NCBI GenBank assembly: GCA_029210045.1
Contig: JARGNX010000001.1
Coordinates: forward strand, 135,500-199,499
Length of the DNA: 64,000 nucleotides
Source: Coxiellaceae bacterium
Lineage (GTDB): Bacteria > Pseudomonadota > Gammaproteobacteria > Coxiellales > Coxiellaceae
Direction of reading: 5' to 3'
Part shown: piece by piece, positions 1 through 9,579 of the stretch
How positions within the stretch are numbered: position 1 is the first letter of the stretch
How the letters are laid out: each line of letters begins with the position of its first letter
Notes under the pieces: model-generated
Databases searched by the model: none
Seen by the model: only the letters and a program-made list of their open reading frames with translations
What the model was told of the DNA's origin: nothing
Position numbers and translations under genes: made by a program

Positions 1-551
1 TTCTCGGCGTTTTTCGGTAGATTTTTACACAAATGGTGTAGTGCCATCCCGATGCCATTACCTTGCGTTGATGCTGTAATACCTTGGCTGGCGCATGCCA
101 TTGCAGCGGCACTGTTATAGGTTTCTGACGTAAAGGTTTCAGCTATTTGTTCCGGGGTTGAAAAAAGATCGTTATAGCCTATAGGCTGATCGTGTGATGA
201 TGCCGTAGTCGCTGCTGACCGGTCGCTGCGATTATGGTACTGAAGTTGTTTTAAGCAAAATTCACGGCATTCGACAAGTGGCGCTTTAGTGTCACCATTA
301 AAATGCACTTTTTGGTTGAGGTATAGTGTCGGGTCACCTTTAGAGGTGACAACTAGGATGTCACCATAGTCTATAAATTGACGCTCTTGCTGTTCGAGCT
401 TTTCCCTTGTTTGCAGGTAACATATTAGTTGATTGCGCATTTGAATGATGATCGGTAGGTCGTATAGTGTCTTTATCCTTTCCTCATGTCTCTTTGCTTG
501 AATGGCATTTAAAAGCTTGAGTCGAATAGTATTTACATCAGTGTCACGCAT
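1..551 (-). CDS. Unrecognised protein, C-terminus beyond the window edge
   Basis: An open frame runs from an ATG at 551 leftwards to base 1 without a stop, giving 183 residues of an incomplete protein. It begins MRDTDVNTIRLKLL and is polar, with a charged, probably helical first 60 residues (REKLEQQERQ) followed by a strand-like stretch (GDILVVTSKGDPTLYLNQ). A small-residue-rich segment (NSAAAMACASQGITAS) lies near the left edge. I do not recognise a family. It is divergent in style from housekeeping proteins and resembles the other orphan proteins of this window, but that is only an impression. The frame stays open across the whole 551 bases, which supports it being coding. No strong ribosome binding site is visible before the ATG. 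Confidence 0.6.
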   Translation of the reverse strand, partial: MRDTDVNTIRLKLLNAIQAKRHEERIKTLYDLPIIIQMRNQLICYLQTREKLEQQERQFIDYGDILVVTSKGDPTLYLNQKVHFNGDTKAPLVECREFCLKQLQYHNRSDRSAATTASSHDQPIGYNDLFSTPEQIAETFTSETYNSAAAMACASQGITASTQGNGIGMALHHLCKNLPKNAE

Positions 552-670
552 TGCAAATTTACCAGATATTTATATATGGAGTATATTACTGCGCTGAGAT
601 TAAGGCATTATTAAATCTAATATTTATATAAGCATATGATTAATGGCTATTTAAAGCATGGCTAGGAAGA

Positions 671-1525
671 TTACAGAGGCTTTAAATCAATCGAAAGATT
701 ATTATCAATTAATAACGCGTGATTCGGTGGCACTTCACGCCAGGAATCGGCGTATTCGCTGAGTGGTTCGGAGGCGACGATAATTGCTTGAGGGTTTGTG
801 TCGTCAAATGCTAGCAGGGGATGGTTGCCTTGCGCGCTAATAGGTTTTCCTTCGCTGTAATACAGTGATAATTCTTTTTCAGGATCAACAGATGCGTAGC
901 GTGTGGCCATGAGTTGCTTGCCATCAGTGAGTACGGTATTGAGTTTCGATGATTCACAGCTAGCATGTTTTCGTTGCAACCCCAGTACCTCTTTGATGCC
1001 ATACTGAAAACATTGATAGGCCTTTTCTAAAAAATCGCCCTGATCTAACGTAAAAAAATGATTCATCATTAAATTAAAAAAATGCTCTGAGTCAGTTTGG
1101 CCGAAAACATTATGGTAGATCTCATCTTTGAGAAGGCGCCGTAAGTGGCGTTGAATACTGATGAAATCGTCGATATTACCATTGTGACAAAACAAATATT
1201 GTTGGTATGAAAACGGGTGGCAATTGCTGAGGAATACATCTCCATTGGTGGCGCGACGTACGTGGCCCATAAAACATGTTGACATCATTTTACTCGCCAT
1301 GGAGTGTAGGTTTTTATCGTTCCAGGCCGGTTGCGTCGATTTGAATTTAGCAGGTTCATTGTCGATGCTGTGTTGATACCAGCCCACACCAAACCCATCG
1401 GCATTGACTACATGCTCCATTTTTTGTGCGTGTAGGCTTTGGCTGACTAATGAATTATTGGGTCTGATAATGACATCGTATAACAAGGTTGGCACCTTAC
1501 CTAAATAGACAACAAATCGGCACAT
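671..1525 (-). CDS. Class II glutamine amidotransferase, YafJ-like
   Basis: This 284-residue protein starts MCRFVVYLG, so removal of Met exposes Cys2, the expected N-terminal nucleophile of class II (Ntn) glutamine amidotransferases. Further family signs are NADGFGVGWY (about residues 41-50), HVRRATNG (88-95) and CHPFSYQQYLFCHNGNI (about 101-117), which form the glutamine site and oxyanion region. The length fits the YafJ/GATase_6 group, which stands alone without a synthetase domain. The physiological substrate of YafJ-type proteins is not established, so only the glutamine-hydrolysing fold can be claimed. The gene is monocistronic in appearance, with an orphan gene upstream on the same strand ending 165 bases away from its start. 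Confidence 0.85.
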   Translation of the reverse strand: MCRFVVYLGKVPTLLYDVIIRPNNSLVSQSLHAQKMEHVVNADGFGVGWYQHSIDNEPAKFKSTQPAWNDKNLHSMASKMMSTCFMGHVRRATNGDVFLSNCHPFSYQQYLFCHNGNIDDFISIQRHLRRLLKDEIYHNVFGQTDSEHFFNLMMNHFFTLDQGDFLEKAYQCFQYGIKEVLGLQRKHASCESSKLNTVLTDGKQLMATRYASVDPEKELSLYYSEGKPISAQGNHPLLAFDDTNPQAIIVASEPLSEYADSWREVPPNHALLIDNNLSIDLKPL

Positions 1526-1690
1526 ATTCTTTCCTTTTTTATCATCAGTACTGCCATGACGAGCTATGCAGTGACAGTGCTAGTCATTATAGTCAATAAC
1601 TCAGTGGGTGTTTGATTGAGTTTGCTTTGTTCAACATGCTTCCTTGCAGGCGATGATTTATTTGGTTTTCCTTTAACATAAGTTAGAGAG

Positions 1691-4384
1691 TTACTTAAAT
1701 TCGACAGTAGAAGCTGCATCAACTTCCTCAACATGGCGTGGCGCCCGGGCAGGGCTTGAGGGCGGATGTGAAAATAGACCAGCATGGGTGGCTGTAGGAG
1801 GATGGCTAGTGCGTTCAGCGCCGACGACAGATAAGACAGGGTTATCGACCAATAGCCTGTGTTTAATAATGCACTCAACCTGTGCAGGATAGTCTGTTGG
1901 TGGTTCAGCCATTATCGTTTGTAGGTAGGTGTCGACATCGCCTACGCAGTAGGTTAATAGTCTTTGTGTGCATGTTAGAAAAACATTAGGGGTTGAGGTG
2001 CTGCTTTTGCTTGCAGAATCCAATAGAACCAGCACATGGTGCAGCCTATGCCCTAATGGTTCGCCATTGGTAGCTATATTTTTGATATTTTGAAGTAATG
2101 GGACCGCCAGTGCGGTGAATTCGTCAACTAATATCGTATGCATTACACTTTCTAGGTCAGCAGCATGGTCATGACCTGAGGTGGTTAGTGCGGTAAGATA
2201 ATCTTGTAGAGGTTGTATGAAGTTAATTATTGTATTGCGACTCGTTGAGTTGTGTACTGCGATTTGAAGTGCAGTGGTTGCATCGTCAGGAAGTATGCTT
2301 TTTCTTTTTTCTTTTATTTTATGTGAGGCGAAGGTGTTTGAGGCTTTGTCATGGGCTGCACGACAGGCTTGCGCGCGTTCAAGTCCAGGGATAAGTCGTT
2401 CAAATGCTTCGCCGCCGCGCGGTTTTGGATAGCCGCCATTATCGAGCACTGTTTTAATGGCACCGGCATTAATGCCATATTCACTTTGGCGAAGTGTGTT
2501 GAGTTCGGCTAGCATGGCTTTTAGGTCGTCGGTGGCAATAGCTTCGCCTCTGGACATTTTTTTTGATAGGGCTGACAGGGTTGCTGTAACTACGTACTGT
2601 CGATCATTGGCGCTTTTGCATCCCGAACTGGAATATAAGCCTATATTGCTTGCTACAATTTGGATTAACGCTTGTATTACACCATTCGCTTCATCGTTGA
2701 TCCATGAGGTGGAGTCTTTCGTCAATGATCGAGGTTTGTCTCTTGTGTGTAGCTCACGTAATTGCTGGATTACAAACATGGCTTGTTTAGCATAATGCAG
2801 GGATCTTTGTGCTTCGCTGCTGTCGGCGGGGAGTGGCCCTTTAATGCTGGCTTTTATTGCCTCTTTGTCGACGTTGGTTTTTATTTTATCTGCCAGCGCA
2901 TTGGCCTTAGCGTGTACAGCGGTTTCAGCTTGCTTAATTTTTTCTCGTTGATCTGCTAGGTTTGCTAGGCTTGTCGATAGTTGTTCTTCTGTAGGTCTAA
3001 TGGCATTGTGTTCATTATGCTGCCTTACTAATTTGGCATGTTCGCTAATTGAGGTTATATATTTTCTAGCTCTGTCGGCTAGGATATCTTTATCGCGTAA
3101 ATATGATTCGTAAAACACACTTGTGCTTCTGCCGTCATGTAAGCTAGCAAAAAGCGGGGGCTTGTCCCTTTCCATTGCATCAACTTTACCTAAAAATTGT
3201 TCATACAGTGCTATCATCGCCATGCTGTTCACACCCGTTTGGTGTTTATGCTGATGATCGCGATACTCGTTGACGCCGTAATCAGAGTAAATCATTTGAG
3301 GCGTGGCGTAAGCGGCGACACGCGTGTCAAAAAATTGAAATTTTTGACCGTTTACTCTACCGATGGTTTGAGAAACAGTAAGTAGATGGACATATACGTG
3401 TGGCGTCTCACTATCACCACCTAAAGCGGCGTGATGAGTGATTAACCTTTGCATATTGGTGTAGCTGCTTAATGCCAAGGTATGTTTGTCTTCGTCGCAC
3501 AAGGGGCGAGCAACACCGTAATGTATTGCTGGTGATAGGCTGCCGTGTTGTTCACCGGTATGGATAACGCTGACTACAGGTTTGCCTGCAGGATCAAGTG
3601 TGGCGCTTGCTTCGCTTGTGGCGGCGTAATTAGGTACTTCGTCTTGGTGGTTATGAGCCGTTGCTGTTACAGTAGGCGTGCCATCTCTGAAATACCAGCG
3701 CCGAAATGTTTGTATGTGCATGTTAGTGCCGGCTGTTTTAAACAGGACATGTGGGATAACCATGCCTTCAGAGACATGTATAGCAACGAGGTCTCTATTG
3801 GCGCGCTCACTGCGATGATCTTGCATCCAATGGCTTATTAATTTCGGCAATTCTTCAAGTTTGAACCCTGCGCTTTTGTGTAGCAGTGTTGCTATTAGGT
3901 TGAAGAAGTGTTGATAAATTATGTTTGCACGTTTAATCTTGTCTTTTTCAGGAATACGCAGCGCTCGAAGATTGAGCCGTTGTTGTTGGTATTGCTGGTA
4001 TAGGCGGTTAATGATTGTTGAAGCGGTAGCATCTCCTGGGGGGATTTTCTCATTTGCCACGGCATATAGATTGGCCAGCCCTAAGTCCAACACATTATCG
4101 GCGACCTCGCTTTCTGCGCGCTTGGTATCGTCGGTTAAATTGACTTCTACGCCAAAGGGGTGCTCTTGAAATAGAGCATGTAAATCAGCGGCTGGTATTG
4201 TATCTTCTGGGATTGATGAAAGGATGCTGTCATAGTCTGCTGGAGTAAGCGTTATGCGTAATAAGCCGTCAGTAACAAACTCTCCTGTGTGTGCACGTTG
4301 TTGAATTAATTGTATTAATGTGGACTGCAGGCGCGCTTGTTTTACTTTTAGTTCGGCTATCGGGTCTCTCATTTCAACACTCAT
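1691..4384 (-). CDS. Large orphan protein (897 aa), effector-like
   Basis: I chose the ATG at 4384 (MSVEMRDPIAELK); a longer frame to 4564 exists but its added 60 residues look non-coding and overlap the divergent gene's leader. Residues about 1-170 are helical and charged. A central section contains HTGEQHGSLSPAIHYG, VYVHLLTVSQTIG and YGVNEYRDHQHKHQTGVNS, histidine-rich and probably a folded domain. A coiled-coil-like segment (LADQREKIKQAETAVHAKAN) follows, then helical C-terminal repeats and a low-complexity tail with SHPPSSPARAPRHVEEVDAA. No signal peptide or membrane segment is seen. Large soluble orphan proteins of this kind are common among secreted effectors of Legionellales, but nothing here proves secretion. 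The function is unknown. Confidence 0.7.
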   Translation of the reverse strand: MSVEMRDPIAELKVKQARLQSTLIQLIQQRAHTGEFVTDGLLRITLTPADYDSILSSIPEDTIPAADLHALFQEHPFGVEVNLTDDTKRAESEVADNVLDLGLANLYAVANEKIPPGDATASTIINRLYQQYQQQRLNLRALRIPEKDKIKRANIIYQHFFNLIATLLHKSAGFKLEELPKLISHWMQDHRSERANRDLVAIHVSEGMVIPHVLFKTAGTNMHIQTFRRWYFRDGTPTVTATAHNHQDEVPNYAATSEASATLDPAGKPVVSVIHTGEQHGSLSPAIHYGVARPLCDEDKHTLALSSYTNMQRLITHHAALGGDSETPHVYVHLLTVSQTIGRVNGQKFQFFDTRVAAYATPQMIYSDYGVNEYRDHQHKHQTGVNSMAMIALYEQFLGKVDAMERDKPPLFASLHDGRSTSVFYESYLRDKDILADRARKYITSISEHAKLVRQHNEHNAIRPTEEQLSTSLANLADQREKIKQAETAVHAKANALADKIKTNVDKEAIKASIKGPLPADSSEAQRSLHYAKQAMFVIQQLRELHTRDKPRSLTKDSTSWINDEANGVIQALIQIVASNIGLYSSSGCKSANDRQYVVTATLSALSKKMSRGEAIATDDLKAMLAELNTLRQSEYGINAGAIKTVLDNGGYPKPRGGEAFERLIPGLERAQACRAAHDKASNTFASHKIKEKRKSILPDDATTALQIAVHNSTSRNTIINFIQPLQDYLTALTTSGHDHAADLESVMHTILVDEFTALAVPLLQNIKNIATNGEPLGHRLHHVLVLLDSASKSSTSTPNVFLTCTQRLLTYCVGDVDTYLQTIMAEPPTDYPAQVECIIKHRLLVDNPVLSVVGAERTSHPPTATHAGLFSHPPSSPARAPRHVEEVDAASTVEFK

Positions 4385-4577
4385 TACTTTTATCTTTATA
4401 TTGCTGTAACTATATACCTTGAACCATAGTGTAAGGTCAAGTGAGTGTGTGGGTAAGGTTGTACTTTGTTTCCTTAACTGAGGCTTAAAGTGGGGTAGTG
4501 ACTTTGAAATTATCTTGGAATCAATTATTCTGCGTATTAATAAAGATGATATATTAAACAGCAAAGCTCGGGAGTGT

Positions 4578-5156
4578 ATGGGTGTGAATAAAAAAGCAGT
4601 ACTGGCAGGAGTTTCTGTGGCATTTGTAATGAATGTGGTGGGATCATTGTATAGCCATGCTTTACTCGAAGTCAGTGAGGGTGATGCGCTTACGCTGGCC
4701 GGGATCGCAGCTGCACGACAAGCCGGTGTGACTTTTGGTGCTTATGCGCTAGCGACACTTGCAACGTGTTGCTGTTGTGTTTTGTTTAATTCAATTAATT
4801 CTGAAGAACCGCCGGGTATGGGTATGCGACAGTCGTTTGCTTTAGGCTATCTGCCTTTAGCGGCTGCATCAGTACTCGCCAGTTTTGCTTTGAATGCTTT
4901 ATGTGATAAAGAAAACCAGCTTGCCCGTGAGTTTAACCCATTGTTGCCGTTGGGCGTATTGTTGTTAGCTGGGGGAGGTTATAAGGCCTATACGGCGATT
5001 AAGGAGCTGAGAGCTTCGTGTGCAAGATCGGCTTCGACCGCTGTATCAGAAGCAAAAGCAGTGCCAGAGGCAAAGACGGTTCCTGAGGCTAAGCTAGCAG
5101 TACCAGCAGCTACATCTCCCGAAGCGCCAGGAGATGATGTGGCTTATTCTGTTTGA
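4578..5156 (+). CDS. Small membrane protein of unknown function
   Basis: The ATG at 4578 begins MGVNKKAVLAGVSVAFVMN and gives 192 residues; a TTG at 4515 would add 21 polar residues with no support. Four hydrophobic segments can be seen: residues about 7-28, 48-70 (including a CCCC run), 88-110 and 125-145. The C-terminal 45 residues are soluble and repetitive, built from Ala-Val-Pro-Glu-Ala-Lys units (VPEAKTVPEAK). A GGAG lies unusually close to the start (3 bases). The gene diverges from the large orphan gene at 4384. I do not recognise a family. Confidence 0.6.
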   Translation: MGVNKKAVLAGVSVAFVMNVVGSLYSHALLEVSEGDALTLAGIAAARQAGVTFGAYALATLATCCCCVLFNSINSEEPPGMGMRQSFALGYLPLAAASVLASFALNALCDKENQLAREFNPLLPLGVLLLAGGGYKAYTAIKELRASCARSASTAVSEAKAVPEAKTVPEAKLAVPAATSPEAPGDDVAYSV

Positions 5157-5164
5157 GCTTTTTT

Positions 5165-5188
5165 GTCATGCCGGACTTGATCCGGCAT
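5165..5188. repeat. Dispersed palindromic repeat, also a likely terminator
   Basis: After GTC the sequence has ATGCCGGA (5168-5175), loop CTTGA, then TCCGGCAT (5181-5188). It lies between the 3' ends of two converging genes. Related units occur at 44914-44970, 51551-51630 and 51786-51820. Units beginning GTCATNCC with an 8-base stem around CTTGA or similar loops are widely scattered in proteobacterial genomes. The position suggests that it also ends transcription from both sides. Confidence 0.7.
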
Positions 5189-5199
5189 CTAGGCTCATC

Positions 5200-7965
5200 T
5201 TACAGTGCGCTGATTTTCTCTACTTGCTCATGAACGTGTGTTAAATCTTTTTCGGCTTGTGCTAGACGTTCGCGTTCTTTTTCGACAACAGCGGCTGGGG
5301 CTTTTTCGGTGTAGTTAGCATTATTCAGCTTATTACTGTATTTGGTAATGTCTTTATTGAGTTTGTCGATTTCTTTCTGTAAGCGTTTAAGTTCATCGTC
5401 CTTATCAATCAGGTTGGCTAGTGGGATATGCAGCTCCATATCGCCAATTCGACTGGAGGCGCTGGCGGGTATTTCTTTATCTGATTGAGATATAGAGGCC
5501 ACACGTGCTAGTGAGCAAATTAAATCGTGGCAGTGCTCAAGGCAATGACAATCGTCGTTGCTGCAGTGTTTACAAATGATATCGATCTGTTTGCTTGGTG
5601 CCACATTCATTTCGCCGCGCACGTTGCGAATGGCTGTGATTAATTGCTTTAGCCAGTTTATGTTTTTTTCTGCAGCGATATCAATCAGTGATTCATCGAC
5701 TTGTGGAAAAGGTTGTATCATGATGCTATCGCCGTTAATTCCTAGCAGGTCTTTCAGCTGTTGCCAAATAGCTTCAGTAATAAATGGCATTATGGGGTGG
5801 GCGAGACGCATGACTTGTTCCAGTATGCTAACTAATGTATGTCGTGTAGCATTTTTAGCGGCTTCAGTGGCGTTATCATCATATAAAGTGACTTTGGCCA
5901 TCTCAACATACCAGTCGCAATATTCATTCCAAATAAATTCATAAATCGTATTGGCAACGCGATCAAAGCGGTATTCGGTAATCGCTTTTTCCAGTTTGTT
6001 GATGGTGTGCTGCATTTCACTGATAATCCAGCGGTCTGCTAATGATAAGTCGTCGTGTGATGCTTCATGTAAGCTGTGGCCTTCAATGTTCATCATAACA
6101 AAGCGTGAGGCGTTCCAAATTTTATTACAAAAATTTCGGTAACCTTCAACGCGGCCCATATCAAAGCTGATATTGCGGCCCGTATTGGCTAGTGCGCAGT
6201 ATGTAAAGCGTAATGCATCTGTGCCATATGCAGCAATGCCTTCGGGGAATTCTTTGCGCGTTTGCTTTTTGATTTTTTCAATCATTTGCGGTTGCATCAT
6301 GGCCGCGGTGCGTTTTTCTAATAGCGGGTCAAGTTCAATGCCGTTGATAACATCCAGCGGATCAAGCACATTACCTTTTGATTTCGACATCTTATGGCCG
6401 TGGCTATCGCGTATTAATCCGGTGATATACACTTGTTTAAACGGAACCTTGCCCATAAAGTGCATGCCCATCATTACCATGCGTGCTACCCAGAAAAAAA
6501 TGATATCGAAGCCGGTGACTAATACAGAGGTGGGGTAGAAAGTCTCGAGTTCGGGTGTTTTTTCGGGCCAGCCTAAAGTGGCAAATGGCCATAACGAGGC
6601 TGAGAACCAGGTGTCTAATACGTCCTCATCTTGGGTTAGCGTTACCTCATCAGTAATTTTGTATTTACTGCGGACGTCAGCTTCATCAAGGCCGACATAT
6701 ACTTCGCCTTCGTCATCATACCAAGCTGGAATACGATGCCCCCACCACAGTTGCCGACTAATGCACCAGTCTTGAATATTCTCCAGCCATTGCAAATAAG
6801 TTTTACCCCAGTTTTCAGGAATAAATTGAAGCTCACCATTTTTTACAGCATCAATAGCGGGCTGTACCATCTCGGTGGCTTTTACATACCATTGATCGGT
6901 TAATAATGGTTCGATGACGACATCGGAGCGATCACCATACGGTACTTGCAGGGTATGGTTATCGATTTTTTCCATTAAGTCTAAAGCTTCAAGATCGGCG
7001 ACGACTTTTTTACGCGCCGCAAAACGTTCCAGTCCACGATAAGCTTCAGGCACATCATCATTTAAGTGTGCGTCGATGGTCATGATATTAATGAGCGGTA
7101 ATTGGTGACGTTTACCCACTTCGTAATCATTAAAATCATGCGCCGGTGTGATTTTCACACAGCCGGAACCAAATTCTGGATCAACGTATTCATCAGCGAT
7201 GATGGGAATTTCACGCTCGGTTAGCGGAAGCTTAATCGTTTCACCGATCAAGTTTTGATAGCGTTCATCATGGGGATGTACCGCCACAGCGCTATCGCCC
7301 AACATAGTTTCAGGTCGTGTCGTGGCAACAATTAAATGACCAGAACCATTACTTAGTGGGTATTTTATATGCCACATATGGCCTTGGCTTTCTTTGTTGA
7401 TCACCTCAAGATCAGAAATGGCGGTATGAAATTTTGGATCCCAATTGACTAAGCGTTTGCCGCGGTAAATCAAACCTTGCTCGTGCAGTTTCACAAAGGT
7501 ATTTTTTACGGCGTCACATAAGCCGTCATCCATACTGAAACGTTCGCGTGACCAATCAGCTGATGTGCCGAGGGTGCGCATTTGATTGGTGATTGTGCCG
7601 CCGGACTGCTCTTTCCATTGCCATACTTTATCAATAAATTTTTCTCGACCGAGGTCATGGCGACTGATATTGCTGGCGGCGAGTTGGCGTTCGACTACCA
7701 TCTGAGTGGCGATGCCTGCATGGTCGGTGCCGACCTGCCATAAGGTGTTATCACCTTTCATGCGGTGATAGCGAACCAAGATATCCATTAACGTTTGTTG
7801 AAAGCCGTGCCCCATGTGCAAGCTGCCGGTAACATTGGGCGGCGGTAAGATAACACAATAGGGGTTACCTTGACCGGATGGTTGGCTGTAGTTGTGTTGC
7901 TGCCATACGTCACTCCAGTGAGATTCGATTGCACTTGGCTCGTAGGTCTTTGCTAATGGTTCCAT
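5200..7965 (-). CDS. valS: Valyl-tRNA synthetase
   Basis: ValS charges tRNA-Val with valine in the cytoplasm. The 921-residue protein has the class I signature [15 protein letters not shown] with HMGH at residues 50-53. The second signature, KMSKSKGN, is near residue 524. The editing domain lies between them ([17 protein letters not shown]), and the C-terminus is a coiled coil ([19 protein letters not shown]), as expected for bacterial ValS. E. coli ValS is 951 residues, so this is full length. The gene follows holC with 8 bases between them, the usual holC-valS order. The start at 7965 ([14 protein letters not shown]) matches family N-termini. Confidence 0.98.
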   Translation of the reverse strand: MEPLAKTYEPSAIESHWSDVWQQHNYSQPSGQGNPYCVILPPPNVTGSLHMGHGFQQTLMDILVRYHRMKGDNTLWQVGTDHAGIATQMVVERQLAASNISRHDLGREKFIDKVWQWKEQSGGTITNQMRTLGTSADWSRERFSMDDGLCDAVKNTFVKLHEQGLIYRGKRLVNWDPKFHTAISDLEVINKESQGHMWHIKYPLSNGSGHLIVATTRPETMLGDSAVAVHPHDERYQNLIGETIKLPLTEREIPIIADEYVDPEFGSGCVKITPAHDFNDYEVGKRHQLPLINIMTIDAHLNDDVPEAYRGLERFAARKKVVADLEALDLMEKIDNHTLQVPYGDRSDVVIEPLLTDQWYVKATEMVQPAIDAVKNGELQFIPENWGKTYLQWLENIQDWCISRQLWWGHRIPAWYDDEGEVYVGLDEADVRSKYKITDEVTLTQDEDVLDTWFSASLWPFATLGWPEKTPELETFYPTSVLVTGFDIIFFWVARMVMMGMHFMGKVPFKQVYITGLIRDSHGHKMSKSKGNVLDPLDVINGIELDPLLEKRTAAMMQPQMIEKIKKQTRKEFPEGIAAYGTDALRFTYCALANTGRNISFDMGRVEGYRNFCNKIWNASRFVMMNIEGHSLHEASHDDLSLADRWIISEMQHTINKLEKAITEYRFDRVANTIYEFIWNEYCDWYVEMAKVTLYDDNATEAAKNATRHTLVSILEQVMRLAHPIMPFITEAIWQQLKDLLGINGDSIMIQPFPQVDESLIDIAAEKNINWLKQLITAIRNVRGEMNVAPSKQIDIICKHCSNDDCHCLEHCHDLICSLARVASISQSDKEIPASASSRIGDMELHIPLANLIDKDDELKRLQKEIDKLNKDITKYSNKLNNANYTEKAPAAVVEKERERLAQAEKDLTHVHEQVEKISAL

Positions 7966-7973
7966 AAAATGTT

Positions 7974-8396
7974 CTATACCGTTATGTTATGTGTTTTCAC
8001 TTGCCATCCTAGCGCTTGCATTTTTTTGTACAGTTGGCGGCTTTGCTGTTTGTGATCCGCTCGATCAAATACGCACTGTAAAATCCGTTGGTAGTGGGTA
8101 TTATCGTCATTTAGTTCTGGTGACAAATTAAGCAACAAATCGGCTGATTTATCAAGTGTGTTTAATGTTCTTATGTTTATTTGTTGCGGTTGTTGCTTAT
8201 TTATATGGTGAGGCAAGAAACTCTCTGGCGGTGCCTGCCAGAGCATGTTGTCGATTTGCTTCGCTTGTTCAGCAGATTCGGTCGTTATATCCAGGTTGTG
8301 AACTTGGTTAAAGGCCTTTTGGCACAGGGAGTACAGAAACATCCTGCAGCTTTCGCCACCCTCGGTGTTTAAAATATAGAAATCGATTTGTTGCAT
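7974..8396 (-). CDS. holC: DNA polymerase III chi subunit
   Basis: HolC is the chi subunit of the clamp-loader complex; with psi it links the loader to single-strand binding protein. The 140-residue product starts [14 protein letters not shown] and ends [12 protein letters not shown]. The length fits HolC (about 147), and the pattern of an N-terminal strand with a cysteine-containing helix ([20 protein letters not shown]) is typical. Its place directly before valS and divergent from lptF is the conserved gammaproteobacterial neighbourhood. In E. coli, pepA lies between lptF and holC; here it is absent and the two divergent genes nearly abut. Confidence 0.9.
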   Translation of the reverse strand: MQQIDFYILNTEGGESCRMFLYSLCQKAFNQVHNLDITTESAEQAKQIDNMLWQAPPESFLPHHINKQQPQQINIRTLNTLDKSADLLLNLSPELNDDNTHYQRILQCVFDRADHKQQSRQLYKKMQALGWQVKTHNITV

Positions 8397-8418
8397 GATA
8401 TTGTCATTCTATTACAAT
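8391..8418 (+). promoter_or_regulatory. Putative lptF promoter
   Basis: TTGCAT (8391-8396) and TACAAT (8413-8418) are separated by 16 bases and lie about 45 bases before the preferred lptF start at 8461. The -35 would overlap the holC start codon. This is a reading by eye and no transcription start is known. Confidence 0.35.
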
Positions 8419-8460
8419 GGAGTCAGTCGCCTATTTTTCCATAAGAATCGCGAGTTGTCA

Positions 8461-9579
8461 GTGATAATTTTTCGTTATTTGTGTAAAGAAGTGTTGGGTA
8501 GCCTGTTGGCTACCACTTTAGTGTTCCTGGTTATCCTGATTATGAATCAGTTTGTTCACTATCTGAACGATGCGGCCAGTGGGCAAATTACCATGACAGC
8601 GGTAATGCAAGTAATGGCGTTGCAAGTGCCATTATTATTGGGATTCCTTTTACCTTTAGGTTTATTTATTGGCGTCATCATGGCGTTTGGGCGGTTGTAC
8701 GTCGATCATGAAATGACCGTTATGACTGCTTGTGGCATTAGTCGCTTACAACTATTGATGATGGCTATGATATTCGCCACCGGGATCGCCATTGTGGTAG
8801 CGGTGTTGATGCTGTGGGCAGAACCAAAAGTGCAGTGGTATCGCACGCAGGTATTAGAGCGAGCGTTGGCTACGGCTTCTTTAGAAAAAATGTTGCCAGG
8901 ACGTTTTCAGTCGATAGGTAAAAAAGGTGATTGGACATTCTATGCCGCAAAAGTGGGTAATAACCATAAAGTGATGACTGATGTATTTATGGCAAATAAA
9001 ACAAAGAGTGCTGATAGTGATAACAACTGGGACTTGGTGACAGCTGATGAAGCCTATGAAGAAAAAAACAGTAAAACTGGCGATATGTTTTTAGTGTTTA
9101 ATAAAGGTTATCGCAGCATTGGTACACCAGGCCAAAATGATTATCAAATCGTTCGTTATGATAAATACGGTTTGCGCATTACACATGCTAAACCATCCGC
9201 AGGAAGTGATGTTAAATACATGTCGACCAGTCACTTGCGTCATATGCCAGCAGGTGATAAAGATGCCGCAGCAGAGCTGCAATGGCGTTTAGCCATGCCG
9301 ATATCTGTTTGGCTGTTCGCATTAATGGCTGTGCCACTCAGTTATACTAAGCCGCGCCATGGCCGCTATGTGCAATTGATCCCTGCGATTTTAATTTACA
9401 TCATTTACGCCGATTTAATGTTCGTGGGTCGAGCGTGGATTGAGCAAGGCACGGTCAGTACATTGCTAGGTTTGTGGTGGTTGCACGGCTTAATGCTATT
9501 GCTGGGGATTGGCTTAGTGTGGCGGTTTATTTATGGGCATAGGCAATGGATGCCAAGCTGGCTTAAGGTGGGCGGATGA
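8461..9579 (+). CDS. lptF: LPS export permease LptF
   Basis: LptF is one of two inner-membrane permeases of the LptB2FG ABC transporter, which extracts lipopolysaccharide from the inner membrane and passes it to the LptC-A-D bridge. The GTG at 8461 gives 372 residues beginning VIIFRYLCKEVLGSLLAT, which matches the family N-terminus; an upstream ATG at 8395 would add 22 atypical residues. There are three membrane segments before a periplasmic beta-jellyroll domain (about residues 120-260) and three after it. The next gene starts inside this one (ATGA overlap), so lptF and lptG are translationally coupled. Confidence 0.93.
   Translation: MIIFRYLCKEVLGSLLATTLVFLVILIMNQFVHYLNDAASGQITMTAVMQVMALQVPLLLGFLLPLGLFIGVIMAFGRLYVDHEMTVMTACGISRLQLLMMAMIFATGIAIVVAVLMLWAEPKVQWYRTQVLERALATASLEKMLPGRFQSIGKKGDWTFYAAKVGNNHKVMTDVFMANKTKSADSDNNWDLVTADEAYEEKNSKTGDMFLVFNKGYRSIGTPGQNDYQIVRYDKYGLRITHAKPSAGSDVKYMSTSHLRHMPAGDKDAAAELQWRLAMPISVWLFALMAVPLSYTKPRHGRYVQLIPAILIYIIYADLMFVGRAWIEQGTVSTLLGLWWLHGLMLLLGIGLVWRFIYGHRQWMPSWLKVGG

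Noticed and set aside
1691..4564. Extending the large orphan protein to the upstream start at 4564
   Set aside because: The added 60 residues are of non-coding character, and the region is better explained as the leader between two divergent genes.
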